A DNA stretch of 50,179 bases from Enteropsectra breve. Its lineage: Eukaryota; Microsporidia. Below the pieces are notes generated by a model. It saw only the letters and a list, made by a program, of their open reading frames with translations, did not search any database and was not told the DNA's origin. The number at the start of each line of letters is the position of its first letter. Position 1 is the first letter of the stretch. The stretch spans positions 1 through 50,179 of the forward strand of contig JALPMN010000634.1 of assembly GCA_024243835.1 (NCBI GenBank). Direction: 5' to 3'. Below are positions 27,041 through 36,531 of the stretch, one piece after another. The position numbers and the translations under genes are program-made.

Positions 27041-28000
27041 TTATTCCTCGTTGCTGTCATTTTTTACCTCGCTCTCCTTGGGATAGAGACTGTTTCCATC
27101 GATATCAATTAAATTTATGCCACGCTCCCCACCGACAGCGATGTCTTTCCCATCGCACTTGAACGCAAAGATGGGGCCCACTTCTGCATCCAAGAGCCTC
27201 AAGGTGCTGATGTCTCTGATGTCCAGGAAGCCCAAAAATCCGTCGTTGGCTGAGAAGATTATCTGAAATGCCTTATAGAGTTCTATCCGCGTTATTAAAA
27301 AGTCTATTTCCAGCTTAAAAATGGCATAGTGTCTGGTCACATCGATCAAAAGGAGGTAGTTAAACTCGCCTGCTGCCACAAGGTTGTTGTCCACAAGCTC
27401 AAGCGCAGTGATGTTTCCGCCAACAGAATGCTCAAACAGCTTTTTATTTTCCTTGAAAATCTGAATTTTATGTTCCCTTGCAAAGCATATCACATCGTTC
27501 TTGATGTATTTGAAGGCAGTGGCCTCATACGCCTTGAGGGTATAGTGGCATTTTCCATTTGTGCTTTGCGCATGCAGAAATTCGCTGCTCAAGCTCAGAA
27601 CCTTGTTCTCCTTAAAATCAATGCTTATTATGCTGCTGTGGTGGCCTCCCAGCGTATTTACATGCTCCAAATCATGGCTATAAATCATTATTTTACCCGT
27701 TTCTGTCCCAACGAACAGATACTCATCGTAATGAACGCATGTAATATCCTCACCAATTTCTTCAAGCTTTATTTCTTGGGAGTGTTCCATTAGTGCAATT
27801 ACACCATCGTAAGTAATGGAAAGAAATCTCTCATTTGGAAGAAACTTGACAAATATAATTGAATCTGACTGCTCCTCAATATGGCAAGGAATGGCGTTCG
27901 AAGAATAGTCATATATTTCGGTGCAGTCGCCTGCACCACCGTAAATTACTTGCTTTCGTTCTGCATCGATATCTACCGTGTAAACTTCACCATTATCCAT
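27041..28000 (-). CDS. WD40-repeat protein, perhaps SQT1/AAMP-like
   Basis: A 319-aa beta-propeller protein built of divergent WD40-type blades (for example YLFVGTETGKIMIYSHD and GGHHSSIISIDFKENKVLSLSS), ending in an acidic tail (SEVKNDSNEE). The opening VYTVDIDAERKQVIYGGAGD and the acidic end recall SQT1/AAMP, the chaperone of ribosomal protein uL16, but the blades are too diverged for a firm call. AAATTTTGTGGCTGT precedes the ATG. Other small WD40 factors of ribosome assembly or vesicle traffic remain possible. Confidence 0.6.
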   Translation of the reverse strand: MDNGEVYTVDIDAERKQVIYGGAGDCTEIYDYSSNAIPCHIEEQSDSIIFVKFLPNERFLSITYDGVIALMEHSQEIKLEEIGEDITCVHYDEYLFVGTETGKIMIYSHDLEHVNTLGGHHSSIISIDFKENKVLSLSSEFLHAQSTNGKCHYTLKAYEATAFKYIKNDVICFAREHKIQIFKENKKLFEHSVGGNITALELVDNNLVAAGEFNYLLLIDVTRHYAIFKLEIDFLITRIELYKAFQIIFSANDGFLGFLDIRDISTLRLLDAEVGPIFAFKCDGKDIAVGGERGINLIDIDGNSLYPKESEVKNDSNEE

Positions 28001-28248
28001 ACAGCCACAAAATTTTTTCTAAAAATGAGATTTCAAACGTGGCCTGTAAAGCTTCTGCACACATTATAACTGTGGCATAATATTATAGTTGTATAATACA
28101 TACTTTCCAATCTGAAATATATATGTTATATGCTACAGTGTTTAAGTTCTATTAAACTAACAGATTTAAAGTTTGGTAGATTTTATCTTAAAATAGAAAC
28201 ACTTCAGTAAAGATATGCTTAAATTATTATTACTTTACTGATTCACAA

Positions 28249-29658
28249 CTATCCTTTTATTCCCATCATTGTTCCTATTCTGTTTATAACGCTCAGTGCA
28301 TAGTCTATATCCTCCTTGGTGTGGGCTGAGGACATGCATATCCTCACCCTGCTCTCAAGGACTGGGCATGCCGGGTACCCCACCATCACGACTGCAACAC
28401 CGCAGCTCAGACACATCCGCGAAAAGTCGCCCAGTTTTCCGGGTGAAATAATCAATATTGGAATGACCGGTGAAATCGGGTGGCCCAAAATCTTAAATTT
28501 TAGTTTTTTAAGTCCGGCCCTCATATACTTTGTATTCTCAAGGAGCTGCTGTATTTTGCTGTTGTCCCGAACAATCGCACGCAGACAGTGCAGTATCTGT
28601 GCTGCAACCACCGGTGCTATTTGCTCTGCATGTTGCGCGCCGTCAGAAGTTGCCCGCAAATAGTCAATTACTCCCTTGTTTGCAGCCACGTAGCCGCCTG
28701 CCGCACCGAAGCTTTTTGAAAATGTGCCCATGAAAATATCAACACTTTTAAAATCAACATTCATAACTTCGCAGATCCCCCGCCCGTGTTTACCAAGTGC
28801 CCCGATGGAATGTGCCTCATCCATAAAAATATAAAATTTATACTTTTTCTTAAGATCCACAAGCTCATCAAGCTTCACCATTGTTCCTTCCATGGAGTAA
28901 ATCCCCTCAACAATCACAAATATCTTCTTCCAGCTGCGGTGTGTTTCAGGCTGGCCCTGCGAGATCCAGAATCTGAGTTTGTTTTCTAGATCTCGCATAT
29001 TGTTGTGTTTGAATACAACAACCTTAGAGCTAGAAAGTCTCATCCCAGAAATAAGCGATGTGTGGTTGAGTTCGTCGGAAAATATTAGAGAATCGGCCAT
29101 CAAGGCAGAGATGCTCCACGAGTTCGTTCCAAAGCCCATTGAATAAACGATACAGTCCTCCTGGTACAAAAACTCGGCCATTTCTTTTTCCAAAGTTTTA
29201 GTAACTTCAGACTGCTCAATCTCGCCAAACGGATAGGCATAATTTATCGGATGGTGATCTATAATCTTTAAAACCTCATCTTTGATCTCCTTGGGGCCAT
29301 TTGCAAAGCCCAGATAGTTGTAAGATCCGAAATTAAGGGAATGTATGATATTTCCCGTTAGCTTAAAGGTTTTGTTGCTGTCACTTGAGATTCTTTCAAT
29401 GATTTTCAGGTTCTTGTCTGGCAGGCCAGTGATAGGCCTATTCCAGCAGTCACAGATTCGTTGGTACAGCCTTCTTATGAAGAAACTTTCGAAGGTTGTG
29501 TATAACGGCGGTATTCCATTGCTCTCGTAGAATATCTGGTACTCCCAGGGAATAAACACTTTGCCAAATGAATCTCTGATATGCCCAATACACACCATAA
29601 TCGTATACGATATGTAAGTAAAGATGATGGTTGAGTACGCTATTTTATTTTTGGCCAT
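28249..29658 (-). CDS. LCB2: LCB2, serine palmitoyltransferase catalytic subunit
   Basis: A 469-aa PLP enzyme of the alpha-oxoamine synthase family. It has an N-terminal membrane segment (about 8-24), then SYNYLGFA, FSDELNHTSLISGMRLS, VEGIYSMEGT, FMDEAHSIGALGKHGRG and the PLP-lysine motif GTFSKSFGAAGGYVAA. The lysine in SKSFGAAGG, together with the membrane anchor, marks LCB2 rather than LCB1 or ALA synthase. The LCB1-LCB2 dimer in the ER joins serine and palmitoyl-CoA, the first step of sphingolipid synthesis. It is shorter than yeast LCB2 (561 aa) but complete in all domains. No AAATTT/CCC signal stands at this ATG. Confidence 0.93.
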   Translation of the reverse strand: MAKNKIAYSTIIFTYISYTIMVCIGHIRDSFGKVFIPWEYQIFYESNGIPPLYTTFESFFIRRLYQRICDCWNRPITGLPDKNLKIIERISSDSNKTFKLTGNIIHSLNFGSYNYLGFANGPKEIKDEVLKIIDHHPINYAYPFGEIEQSEVTKTLEKEMAEFLYQEDCIVYSMGFGTNSWSISALMADSLIFSDELNHTSLISGMRLSSSKVVVFKHNNMRDLENKLRFWISQGQPETHRSWKKIFVIVEGIYSMEGTMVKLDELVDLKKKYKFYIFMDEAHSIGALGKHGRGICEVMNVDFKSVDIFMGTFSKSFGAAGGYVAANKGVIDYLRATSDGAQHAEQIAPVVAAQILHCLRAIVRDNSKIQQLLENTKYMRAGLKKLKFKILGHPISPVIPILIISPGKLGDFSRMCLSCGVAVVMVGYPACPVLESRVRICMSSAHTKEDIDYALSVINRIGTMMGIKG

Positions 29659-30246
29659 GTGCTACATCCTCATATTTTCTTTTTAGTTATGTTTCAGCCC
29701 TAAAACGAAATTGTCTGATGGAATTATGTTTTATTTTGTATAATTCTGAAAAACAAATTCATAAATGCTTAAAGTTGTTCAAGTGAGCATACACTTTTGA
29801 GAAAAGTATAATTTGAAAATTGAGAATTATTCTTGCGAAAGACAAATTGAAAATACAAATCCTTATTAGTTTAAGAAGAATATGTAAAAACTAAAAGAAG
29901 TCTTTTAAAATTCTGTATAAACTAATCATCTCAAATAAAATATCTTCGAAGAGTCACAAATAATTCACATAAGCTAAAATAATAAACCTACAGGCTCGAT
30001 CTAAATAAAGTATACTATACTCATCTTTTCTTAAGAGTAATTAATTAAACTAGCCTTATGTGAAATACTAATTTTCATAATGTTGCTATAAATCTATAAC
30101 TTGCTTTTTATAATTGATGTTGTGTGTTCTTCAAGGATATGAGAATACTTTATCCCTTACTTTTCCATTATGCTTTGCATAATAAACCATTTATTTGAGT
30201 ATCTTAAACGTTTGCCGAGACTGCATTTAAATAATTTATTGCTCCG
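29659..30246. other. Long spacer between divergent genes
   Basis: About 590 bp, strongly AT-rich. I see no gene, tRNA or strong palindrome. Confidence 0.5.
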
Positions 30247-30261
30247 AAATATTTGACCCTT
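30247..30261 (+). promoter_or_regulatory. AAAT/CCC start signal
   Basis: AAATATTTGACCCTT directly before the ATG at 30262 fixes the delta-COP start. Confidence 0.6.
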
Positions 30262-31455
30262 ATGATTGTAGGGATTTTTGTCCACGATTTTTCCACAAAC
30301 AGAGAGGTCTTTAGATCTGCATACAATCTGCCGCAGTCCAAGATTATGAACTATATTCAGGATATAAGAAAGAATTCTGAGGATCAGGAGGGCATTGTCG
30401 AGCGTGACACCTACAACCAAGTCTATGTAAACAAGAACAACATGCTCTTTTCTGTGCTCGCAAATAAGAAAAAGTCGTACAAGGAGTGTATTGAGATACT
30501 GAATCATCTCCGGAAGAACAGCGGGGAAGACATTTATGATATCTTAGTGACCATAGACAACATAATATTCGGGCAGGTTGACGTGATGATGGATCTTGAC
30601 CTGATAAAGTCGATGGACAGCCAGGAAGAGAAGATTTACAACATGATGATCGAAAACAAGCACTCGGAGATTAAGAGGCGAGAGAAGGAGCATCTCAAGC
30701 AGGAGTTCAACAGAAAGCTCATGCCAGAGCCAGCCAAGCAGCAGCCGAAGCCAGAGCCGAAACAGGTTAAAATAGAAAAGTCAAGCAAGCCACTACTGAT
30801 TATTATTAAAGAGAAGCTAAGCATAACAGTTGACAAGGAAAACTACATCAAAGAAAACATCCTGAATGGAGAAATCAGCATGGTAATTTACGATGAAAAA
30901 TACAAGGATCCTGTAATTCAGATGAAGGGACTTCATGCCAGCATAAAATACAGCCCCTACCTTAACAAGACAGCGATAAAGAAAAAAACCCTGCAATTCG
31001 AGCGAGAGAGGGGCATCAACAAGAGCATCCCGCTGCTGAAGTGGTCTGGAAAGAGCACAGCAGTGCCGTTAAGTTTTGAATGCTGGAACGATGAAGAGGA
31101 TGGAAAATATGTGAGTGTTTTTGAGATTAAGGCAAAAAGAAATCTAAAGCATATTGAAATGAACTTCTCCAAGGAAGACATCACAGATATAGAAGCCTCA
31201 GAGGGGATCGTAGAAAAAGACAACGAAATTCAATGGAAAATCAACACAATGAAAAAGGACAGTACGCTGAATGGAGAAATAAAATACTTTGGCTTTGACT
31301 CGCAAAGCCTCTTTCCAGTAAACATAAGATTCCGTGGCTCTGAGCTGGATACTGCAATTGATGTGGAATCTGTAATAATCGGTGGGGAGGCTACCAAGGA
31401 GTATGAGGTGCGTAGAATTCTTGAGGTCGATTCTTTTACACTAGTAAGCAATTAA
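30262..31455 (+). CDS. RET2: Delta-COP, COPI coat subunit
   Basis: A protein of about 397 aa. Residues about 1-135 are a longin-like domain (KNNMLFSVLANKKKSYKECI, then ITIDxIIFG-like VTIDNIIFGQVD); SQEEKIYNMMIENKHSE matches the family's S-x-E-E-K-V motif. A charged linker rich in Lys, Pro and Gln follows (about 140-180). Residues about 185-397 form the mu-homology domain (IKEKLSITVDKENYI, PLKWSGKST-like LLKWSGKSTAVPLSFECW). Delta-COP is part of the F-subcomplex of coatomer for Golgi-to-ER vesicles. It is shorter than the yeast protein (546 aa). The start was chosen at the ATG right after the CCC signal. Confidence 0.88.
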   Translation: MIVGIFVHDFSTNREVFRSAYNLPQSKIMNYIQDIRKNSEDQEGIVERDTYNQVYVNKNNMLFSVLANKKKSYKECIEILNHLRKNSGEDIYDILVTIDNIIFGQVDVMMDLDLIKSMDSQEEKIYNMMIENKHSEIKRREKEHLKQEFNRKLMPEPAKQQPKPEPKQVKIEKSSKPLLIIIKEKLSITVDKENYIKENILNGEISMVIYDEKYKDPVIQMKGLHASIKYSPYLNKTAIKKKTLQFERERGINKSIPLLKWSGKSTAVPLSFECWNDEEDGKYVSVFEIKAKRNLKHIEMNFSKEDITDIEASEGIVEKDNEIQWKINTMKKDSTLNGEIKYFGFDSQSLFPVNIRFRGSELDTAIDVESVIIGGEATKEYEVRRILEVDSFTLVSN

Positions 31456-31771
31456 TACAATAGTTTGAATAAAAGGCATATTATTTTTTAAAAAAGCATA
31501 TTATTTTAAGAAAAGAGCTTAATATTTCAAGAAAAGAGATTATTGCAGTATTATTTGAGAAAATAGGTTAGAAATCTTCATTTTCAATTCTTAAATTCAC
31601 GTATACAACAGTAGTATCTCGCTTCTGGTGCGACTTTAAAAGGTATAAATAAACAATAGAACATCTTAATCTTGTAAATAATCAAACTTATGCATCCATA
31701 CATAAAGGAATTTAAAAGACACTTGCATGGCTCTTATTTGTTACTTGGATTCTTTGGCTCAAAAAATTTTC
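31456..31771. other. Intergenic spacer
   Basis: About 315 bp with A/T-rich short direct repeats (TTATTTTTTAAAAAAGCATA-like near 31480-31510). No gene seen. Confidence 0.5.
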
Positions 31772-31789
31772 AAAAATTTTTACGCCCAT
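31772..31789 (+). promoter_or_regulatory. AAATTT/GCCC start signal of RPS15
   Basis: AAAAATTTTTACGCCCAT sits directly before the ATG at 31790 and rules out the longer N-terminus that begins at an ATG at 31727. A second AAAATTTT lies 10 bp upstream. Confidence 0.75.
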
Positions 31790-32221
31790 ATGGTTGATGC
31801 AATTAAAAAAAGAACATTCAGACAGTTTAGTTACAAGGGCAAGAGCTTAGAGGAGCTTGTCGACATGCCACTCTCCAAGTTCGCCGAGTTAATTCCATCC
31901 AACTATAAGCGCCACATTCTTAGAGGCATCAATAAATACGAGGACATGCTGCTCAAGCAAGTCAATGCCTATCAGCAGGAGGTCAGCGCTGGAAACAAGC
32001 CTGCCCCAATCAAGACCCACGAGAGATCAATGATCATCTTCCCAATGATGATTGGAACAACCATTGCTGTCTATGGTGGAAATGGTTTCTATCCAATTGA
32101 CATCAAGCCAGAAATGCTTGGAAAGAGACTCAGGGACTATGTACCAACCAGAGTTATTTGTGTGCACAACAGACCAGGAGTTGGAGCCTCTAGCGGTTCT
32201 AAGTTTGTTCCTCTTAAATAA
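31790..32221 (+). CDS. RPS15: Ribosomal protein uS19 (RPS15)
   Basis: A 143-aa uS19 protein starting MVDAIKKRTFRQFSYKGKSL. Conserved stretches are RTFRQFSYKG, THERSMIIFPMMIGTTIAVY, NGFxPIDIKPEMLG and the basic VICVHNRPGVGASSGSKFVPLK tail reaching the decoding site. An upstream in-frame ATG would add 21 hydrophobic residues without counterpart in the family, and the start signal is placed at the inner ATG. Length equals that of yeast RPS15 (142 aa). Confidence 0.95.
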   Translation: MVDAIKKRTFRQFSYKGKSLEELVDMPLSKFAELIPSNYKRHILRGINKYEDMLLKQVNAYQQEVSAGNKPAPIKTHERSMIIFPMMIGTTIAVYGGNGFYPIDIKPEMLGKRLRDYVPTRVICVHNRPGVGASSGSKFVPLK

Positions 32222-32669
32222 AGACTTTTTATATTTTCTGTTTAAGTAAGTTAATTTTGTAAGCGCGTAGTAAAATGTATATTCTCTATCGGTTAAATTT
32301 GAATATAAACTTGTTTTTACTGTTATAAACTATCAAGCAAGAATCAGCTCTTAATTTATTAGATCTGCAGTGCATATTTAAGGTAAGAGATAAGGAGGTT
32401 TAATTAGATTAATGCAAGCCTTGAGAGCATGAGCTTTTTTTTCTAGCGGCAGGTATATAAAACGTTACTCGTACAGTACAAACGCTTACTTGCGAAAAGC
32501 ACAATGCATTATCTCTCGTCGTCTATTATTGCAACAGATAATCTAAAGCTCTTGTTGTTTTTAGAAATCACTAACCACAGATGTTCATTGAAACTGTTTA
32601 TTTTCATCTTTCATTTCCTTTTTTTAAACCAAAATAATATTTTTAAAAAAATTTTACAAAACGGACTGA
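32222..32669. other. Intergenic spacer
   Basis: About 450 bp, AT-rich. A 61-codon frame at 32504-32689 overlaps the next gene and is not called. Confidence 0.5.
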
Positions 32670-33974
32670 ATGGGAGAAATTCGAGATAAGATAAAGTCAA
32701 AAATAGATGAAACAAGCAGTGAAGAACAACCTGTCACAAAAAGAGCCAGGTGTGAAGATAGCAGTATTTCGAGTGATGTAGAAACAGAAACACTTGAAAG
32801 TGCTTCAGTTACTGCTTCAGATTCTGCGGACTGCTGCGAAATAGACCCAAATAACATCGAATTCAGTGAAGATTCTGAGCAAAATCTTGGCTGCAGCGAT
32901 TTTGATAAAGAAAGCTCCCATGCCTCATGTGCGTTCGATTCACAGGAGCAATTCAGCTCAGAATGCAACACCGAGGAGGAAAAGGATTTCTTCGGCGACG
33001 AAGCGGTTGGACTGAGCGAGAGCGACAGCAGCGAGGTGGCCTGGGAGGACTCGGACACAGACGAAGAGCTTCGTGAGGATTACACGGCATCGGCAAACTG
33101 GCTGAATACAGAAGGCCTTTCAAAGAACATCAAAAAGACAACCAAAAAGATAAAATTCAAATACACACGCAAAGTATTTTCTGCAAAGTGCCAAATCAGA
33201 ATATTAAAAATATATGGAAATCTAAAGCTGATAATCGATACGTTTAACATCGTGTACCTGACAACAGACTTTGAGCACTACAAGGCATTCAAAATAGACA
33301 TGTTCCACATAAGCGATGCTATTTTTTTGAACGGCAAGGTACTGCTGTCCAATAACAACAGCAACATAATCAAAGAACTGAATTATGATGGCAAAATAAG
33401 AGACATCAATAAGAGGATTGGACTGGTCAAAAAAATGTACATGCACAACGAAAAGATCTATGTTCTTTCGGAGAAAATCTACGTTTTCGATACGAGGCTC
33501 AATCTCAAGTCGTCATTCAGCACACAGCTTGTTTCACTGGCATTTAACGGTCAGACCGTGGCGGGAATGGACAGTAATGGATTTTTGTACGCCTTCGATC
33601 ACATGCTCAGATTTAAGAAAAAATATTCACTGGGTCTGCGTTTTCAGTTCAAGAGTATTTTCAGCACAGGCAAAAATTATATCGTTTCACTTGACAACGG
33701 TGTGGTAATTTTAGATGACAATTTTAATGAAGTCAAGACAGTGAACAACATTTCAAACGAGATCACAGGCTTTGCATGCAGCGAGGCCTTCGCCTTCTAC
33801 AGCACTTCTGCACCCAACTCTCTGAGAATTTTAAAGATCAACTTGGAGTTTTATGACAGATTTCCCTTCTCTAAAATAAAGATAAATGGCGTGCAGTCTA
33901 TGGACATACACGAAAGCACACTGTACATGGCCTCTTCCAACTACGTGTCAACTTTAAAAATAGAATATAAATAA
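32670..33974 (+). CDS. UTP18-like WD40 protein
   Basis: A 434-aa protein. The N-terminal about 140 residues are acidic and serine-rich and end in VAWEDSDTDEELRED, similar to the acidic W-x-D motif before the propeller of UTP18. A basic stretch (NIKKTTKKIKFKYTRK) follows, then about 260 residues of WD40-like blades. UTP18 belongs to the UTP-B group of the small-subunit processome and uses a short acidic motif to recruit the MTR4 helicase. The blades are highly divergent, so other nucleolar WD40 proteins are possible. AAATTTTAC lies about 20 bp before the ATG; there is no CCC block. Confidence 0.6.
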   Translation: MGEIRDKIKSKIDETSSEEQPVTKRARCEDSSISSDVETETLESASVTASDSADCCEIDPNNIEFSEDSEQNLGCSDFDKESSHASCAFDSQEQFSSECNTEEEKDFFGDEAVGLSESDSSEVAWEDSDTDEELREDYTASANWLNTEGLSKNIKKTTKKIKFKYTRKVFSAKCQIRILKIYGNLKLIIDTFNIVYLTTDFEHYKAFKIDMFHISDAIFLNGKVLLSNNNSNIIKELNYDGKIRDINKRIGLVKKMYMHNEKIYVLSEKIYVFDTRLNLKSSFSTQLVSLAFNGQTVAGMDSNGFLYAFDHMLRFKKKYSLGLRFQFKSIFSTGKNYIVSLDNGVVILDDNFNEVKTVNNISNEITGFACSEAFAFYSTSAPNSLRILKINLEFYDRFPFSKIKINGVQSMDIHESTLYMASSNYVSTLKIEYK

Positions 33975-34105
33975 AACAAACATTTTATTGGTTATTGCTT
34001 TGTATATCATATTTTGATGCTGTGTGCTTCTTTAAATATTGCTTTCTCATGCTGCTGTTTTGTGCAAATTTTTCAAAATTTTTGAGTAAAAATTTTAGCC
34101 CATAG

Positions 34106-34513
34106 ATGGCAAAATCAATTAAATCCACACAAAGACGCAAGCAGAGAAAGGCTATGTTCACAGCCGACACAAACGAGAAGCGTGTTATGATGTCCAGCCA
34201 TCTCTCCAAGAGTCTCAGAGCCATGTATGGCTTTAGATCATTCCCAATCCACAGCCAGGATGTCGTACTTATCAAAGTCGGCAAATTCAAGAATAGAGAG
34301 GGAAAGGTCGAGAGAGTTTGCAGAAGCACCGGGAAGGTCACTGTAGAGGGATGCACAATGAATAGAAGCACAGGCGGTACCATCCTGTATCCAATGGATG
34401 CTTCTAATCTTGAAATCAAGTCTCTTTATCTCGATGAGGACAGAACAGCTTCTTTGGAGAGGAAAAAGGCCATTTACGAGAAGTCCAAGGCTAAGTTCGC
34501 ATCTGCTTATTAA
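34106..34513 (+). CDS. RPL26: Ribosomal protein uL24 (RPL26)
   Basis: A 135-aa protein of the uL24 family. Visible are KRVMMSSHLSKSLRAMYGFR (25-44), the KOW motif DVVLIKVGKFKNREGKVERV (52-71) and a basic N-terminus that replaces the usual opening. Length is close to yeast RPL26 (127 aa). It sits near the exit tunnel of the 60S subunit. AAAATTTTAGCCCATAG precedes the ATG. The gene starts 131 bp after the UTP18-like gene on the same strand. Confidence 0.93.
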   Translation: MAKSIKSTQRRKQRKAMFTADTNEKRVMMSSHLSKSLRAMYGFRSFPIHSQDVVLIKVGKFKNREGKVERVCRSTGKVTVEGCTMNRSTGGTILYPMDASNLEIKSLYLDEDRTASLERKKAIYEKSKAKFASAY

Positions 34514-34871
34514 ATAGTTTTAAAATATCTTAGTTTTTTAAGTTTATAAGTTATTTTGTTCAGATGACACATCGCTGCTCAATTTAATTTTCAAATGTTA
34601 AGTTAGTTAGTATATAATGTTAATGAGTGTATAAATAGCCTTTGATTCAAATATGAACAGCTAAATACGCATCTATTTATTATAAAAATTTAGCATTTAA
34701 CAACGCTTTTAATTTTCTAGTCATGAACGATACTCTTTTTATTCAAAAAGCTGATTATATATCCTAGCTAAAAGTTTATTGTGTACATTATGGATGAGGA
34801 TAACACTCGCAATGCTTATATTTAAAGAAAGGGTCCGGGGTAAAGCTCTTTATTAAAATGTTCAATGAAAT
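34514..34871. other. Intergenic spacer
   Basis: About 360 bp, AT-rich, no supported gene. Confidence 0.5.
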
Positions 34872-34877
34872 GTGCCC
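34872..34877 (+). promoter_or_regulatory. GTGCCC start signal
   Basis: GTGCCC immediately before the ATG at 34878 favours this ATG. Confidence 0.45.
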
Positions 34878-35558
34878 ATGGCAAAATATTTTATTGTCAA
34901 AGGAAGTGCCAGAGTAGAAAGGCTTTTCGAGCTCAATGGCAAGGCATACATGGTTGCTGATGGCATGGCATTCAAAATAAGAGAAAACTTGCATTCCAAC
35001 TCTATTCTCCTAAATGATAATAGCGAATGGAGACATCTGAATGCGATATACGAGCCGACAGATCTCGATATAAACGATATTCTGGAAGGTCTCGAAGAGT
35101 CTGAGCTCTGTAATTTGAAGTGGCGAGATTTTTCAGATATTTTCACAAAAGAAACTATAAAAGATATTCTCAAAAAAGAGCCGCGTTTAATTATGAAAAA
35201 TTCAAGTTTCGAGAGCGATAATACAGAGAACTCGGTATTTTTAGCTAAAACATCATACCAAAATATTGCCAAAACAGTGAGTTATATGCAGTCGCTGGAA
35301 CGACTAGATGAATTTTGCTTCTACGGAGCCGATATAAAGGGATGGGCTCTAAGTAGTTTTAGTGGGCAGAGCGAAGAGCTTGGCTATTATATTCTGAAGC
35401 ACTGCCTGGAGCATAACAATCCCAATGCATTCTTTTCTGAATGGAAGAATCAAGATTTAAATATCCCATCTATCGCTAATTTAAAGCGTTACATCAAAGA
35501 AAAAGAACTGGACACTTCTATAAAAGCAAAACTCCTCTCAATCATTGATAAATGCTGA
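34878..35558 (+). CDS. DCC1: DCC1-like subunit of the CTF18 clamp loader
   Basis: A 226-aa protein. Two features recall DCC1 (DSCC1): an N-terminal strand pattern AYMVADGMAFKIRENLHSNSILL (about 23-45), like the family's CTDxxTFxLRxxxTSNxxLL, and a C-terminal winged-helix stretch AFFSEWKNQDLNIPSIANLKRY, like F-x-x-x-W-x-x-x-V/I-P...L-x-x-L. A middle WRDFSDIF recalls the family's YWRLL segment. DCC1 with CTF8 joins CTF18-RFC and acts in PCNA loading and sister-chromatid cohesion. The protein is little more than half the usual length (about 380 aa). This is pattern recognition; a profile search would decide. Confidence 0.6.
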   Translation: MAKYFIVKGSARVERLFELNGKAYMVADGMAFKIRENLHSNSILLNDNSEWRHLNAIYEPTDLDINDILEGLEESELCNLKWRDFSDIFTKETIKDILKKEPRLIMKNSSFESDNTENSVFLAKTSYQNIAKTVSYMQSLERLDEFCFYGADIKGWALSSFSGQSEELGYYILKHCLEHNNPNAFFSEWKNQDLNIPSIANLKRYIKEKELDTSIKAKLLSIIDKC

Positions 35559-35670
35559 GTATAATTCTACAAGCCCTGATAAATAACAAAAATCTAAAAA
35601 TTGTGAAGGATATGCCTGCATTTTTATAAGAATAAATAATTAAGTCATTTATTTTAATGGTTTGAGTCAA

Positions 35671-36306
35671 TCACATTTTCTTGGCTAAAATATATTTCAT
35701 TTTTGAAAGCTTTGCTTTGACTTCTTCAGGGAAACCTTCCAAATCATTTACAGACATATTGGAAATCCTCTCGGCCAGCTGGTCCTTCTGCTTAAACACA
35801 TCGAAAGAATCGAAAATAACCTCATTAACAGCACTTGGCTCAACAAGATTCAGCTTTAGAAGGGCCCCTAGAATTGAAATAACAAGATTTGGATTGCTGT
35901 CAAATATGTTTTTCAGCTGTGTGGGCTGGTTGACGGCCATTTTCTTGAGATACTCGATTATTTCCTTCAAGTTATCCGCATCGAAGTCATCCAGTGCAGC
36001 CACTATGTTGTCAATTTGGGGGACTTTGCTTTTGGTTTCTACAGGCTTCGAAGGAAGATCGTTCTCGGCATAATTTATCTTGACTGCTCTTCCGTTAAAT
36101 ACTATTTTTAGTGTTTTCATTGCTGTTTCTGCAATCAGTGGTGATTCGTACTCACAGAATCCATAGCCCTTGGACTTGCCAGTTGACTTGTCGTACATCA
36201 GTCTGAACGAGACAACTTTGCCAACTGCGCTCAGTTCCTCGATGATCCGCTGCTCGTCTATCTCAAAATCAATATTTCCCACAAAAACCGAGCATCCCTG
36301 CTTCAT
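35671..36306 (-). CDS. RNA15: RNA15/CstF-64-type 3'-end processing factor
   Basis: A 211-aa protein with an N-terminal RRM (residues about 5-82): RNP2 VFVGNI and RNP1 SKGYGFCEY. A hinge domain follows (about 95-160, NIVAALDDFDADNLKEIIEY...NPNLVISILGALLKL), typical of CstF-64/RNA15, and then the C-terminal three-helix domain (about 170-211, FPEEVKAKLSKMKYIL) that binds PCF11. It recognises the downstream or A-rich element in polyadenylation. The long Pro/Gly/Gln regions of larger orthologues are missing. AAACCC precedes the ATG. Confidence 0.88.
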   Translation of the reverse strand: MKQGCSVFVGNIDFEIDEQRIIEELSAVGKVVSFRLMYDKSTGKSKGYGFCEYESPLIAETAMKTLKIVFNGRAVKINYAENDLPSKPVETKSKVPQIDNIVAALDDFDADNLKEIIEYLKKMAVNQPTQLKNIFDSNPNLVISILGALLKLNLVEPSAVNEVIFDSFDVFKQKDQLAERISNMSVNDLEGFPEEVKAKLSKMKYILAKKM

Positions 36307-36531
36307 GGGTTTGGATTCAGAATAATAAAAAAATAAATTTTAAAACAGCCAAAATTATTTTAAGCCGTAAAACAAATGTATTTTGAATACTAATTCACAA
36401 TGGAATGCCCTTAATTAGCAACCATCGCATATTTTACACATGAAAAATGTCATATCAAAAGAAAATTTTAAAAAAATCATCTCATATTTTATAAATATTT
36501 ATCTATCGGCATATTTGTTAGTGAGTTTATA

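Noticed and set aside
33985..34419. A 144-codon complement frame over RPL26
   Set aside because: Shadow of a conserved ribosomal protein gene.
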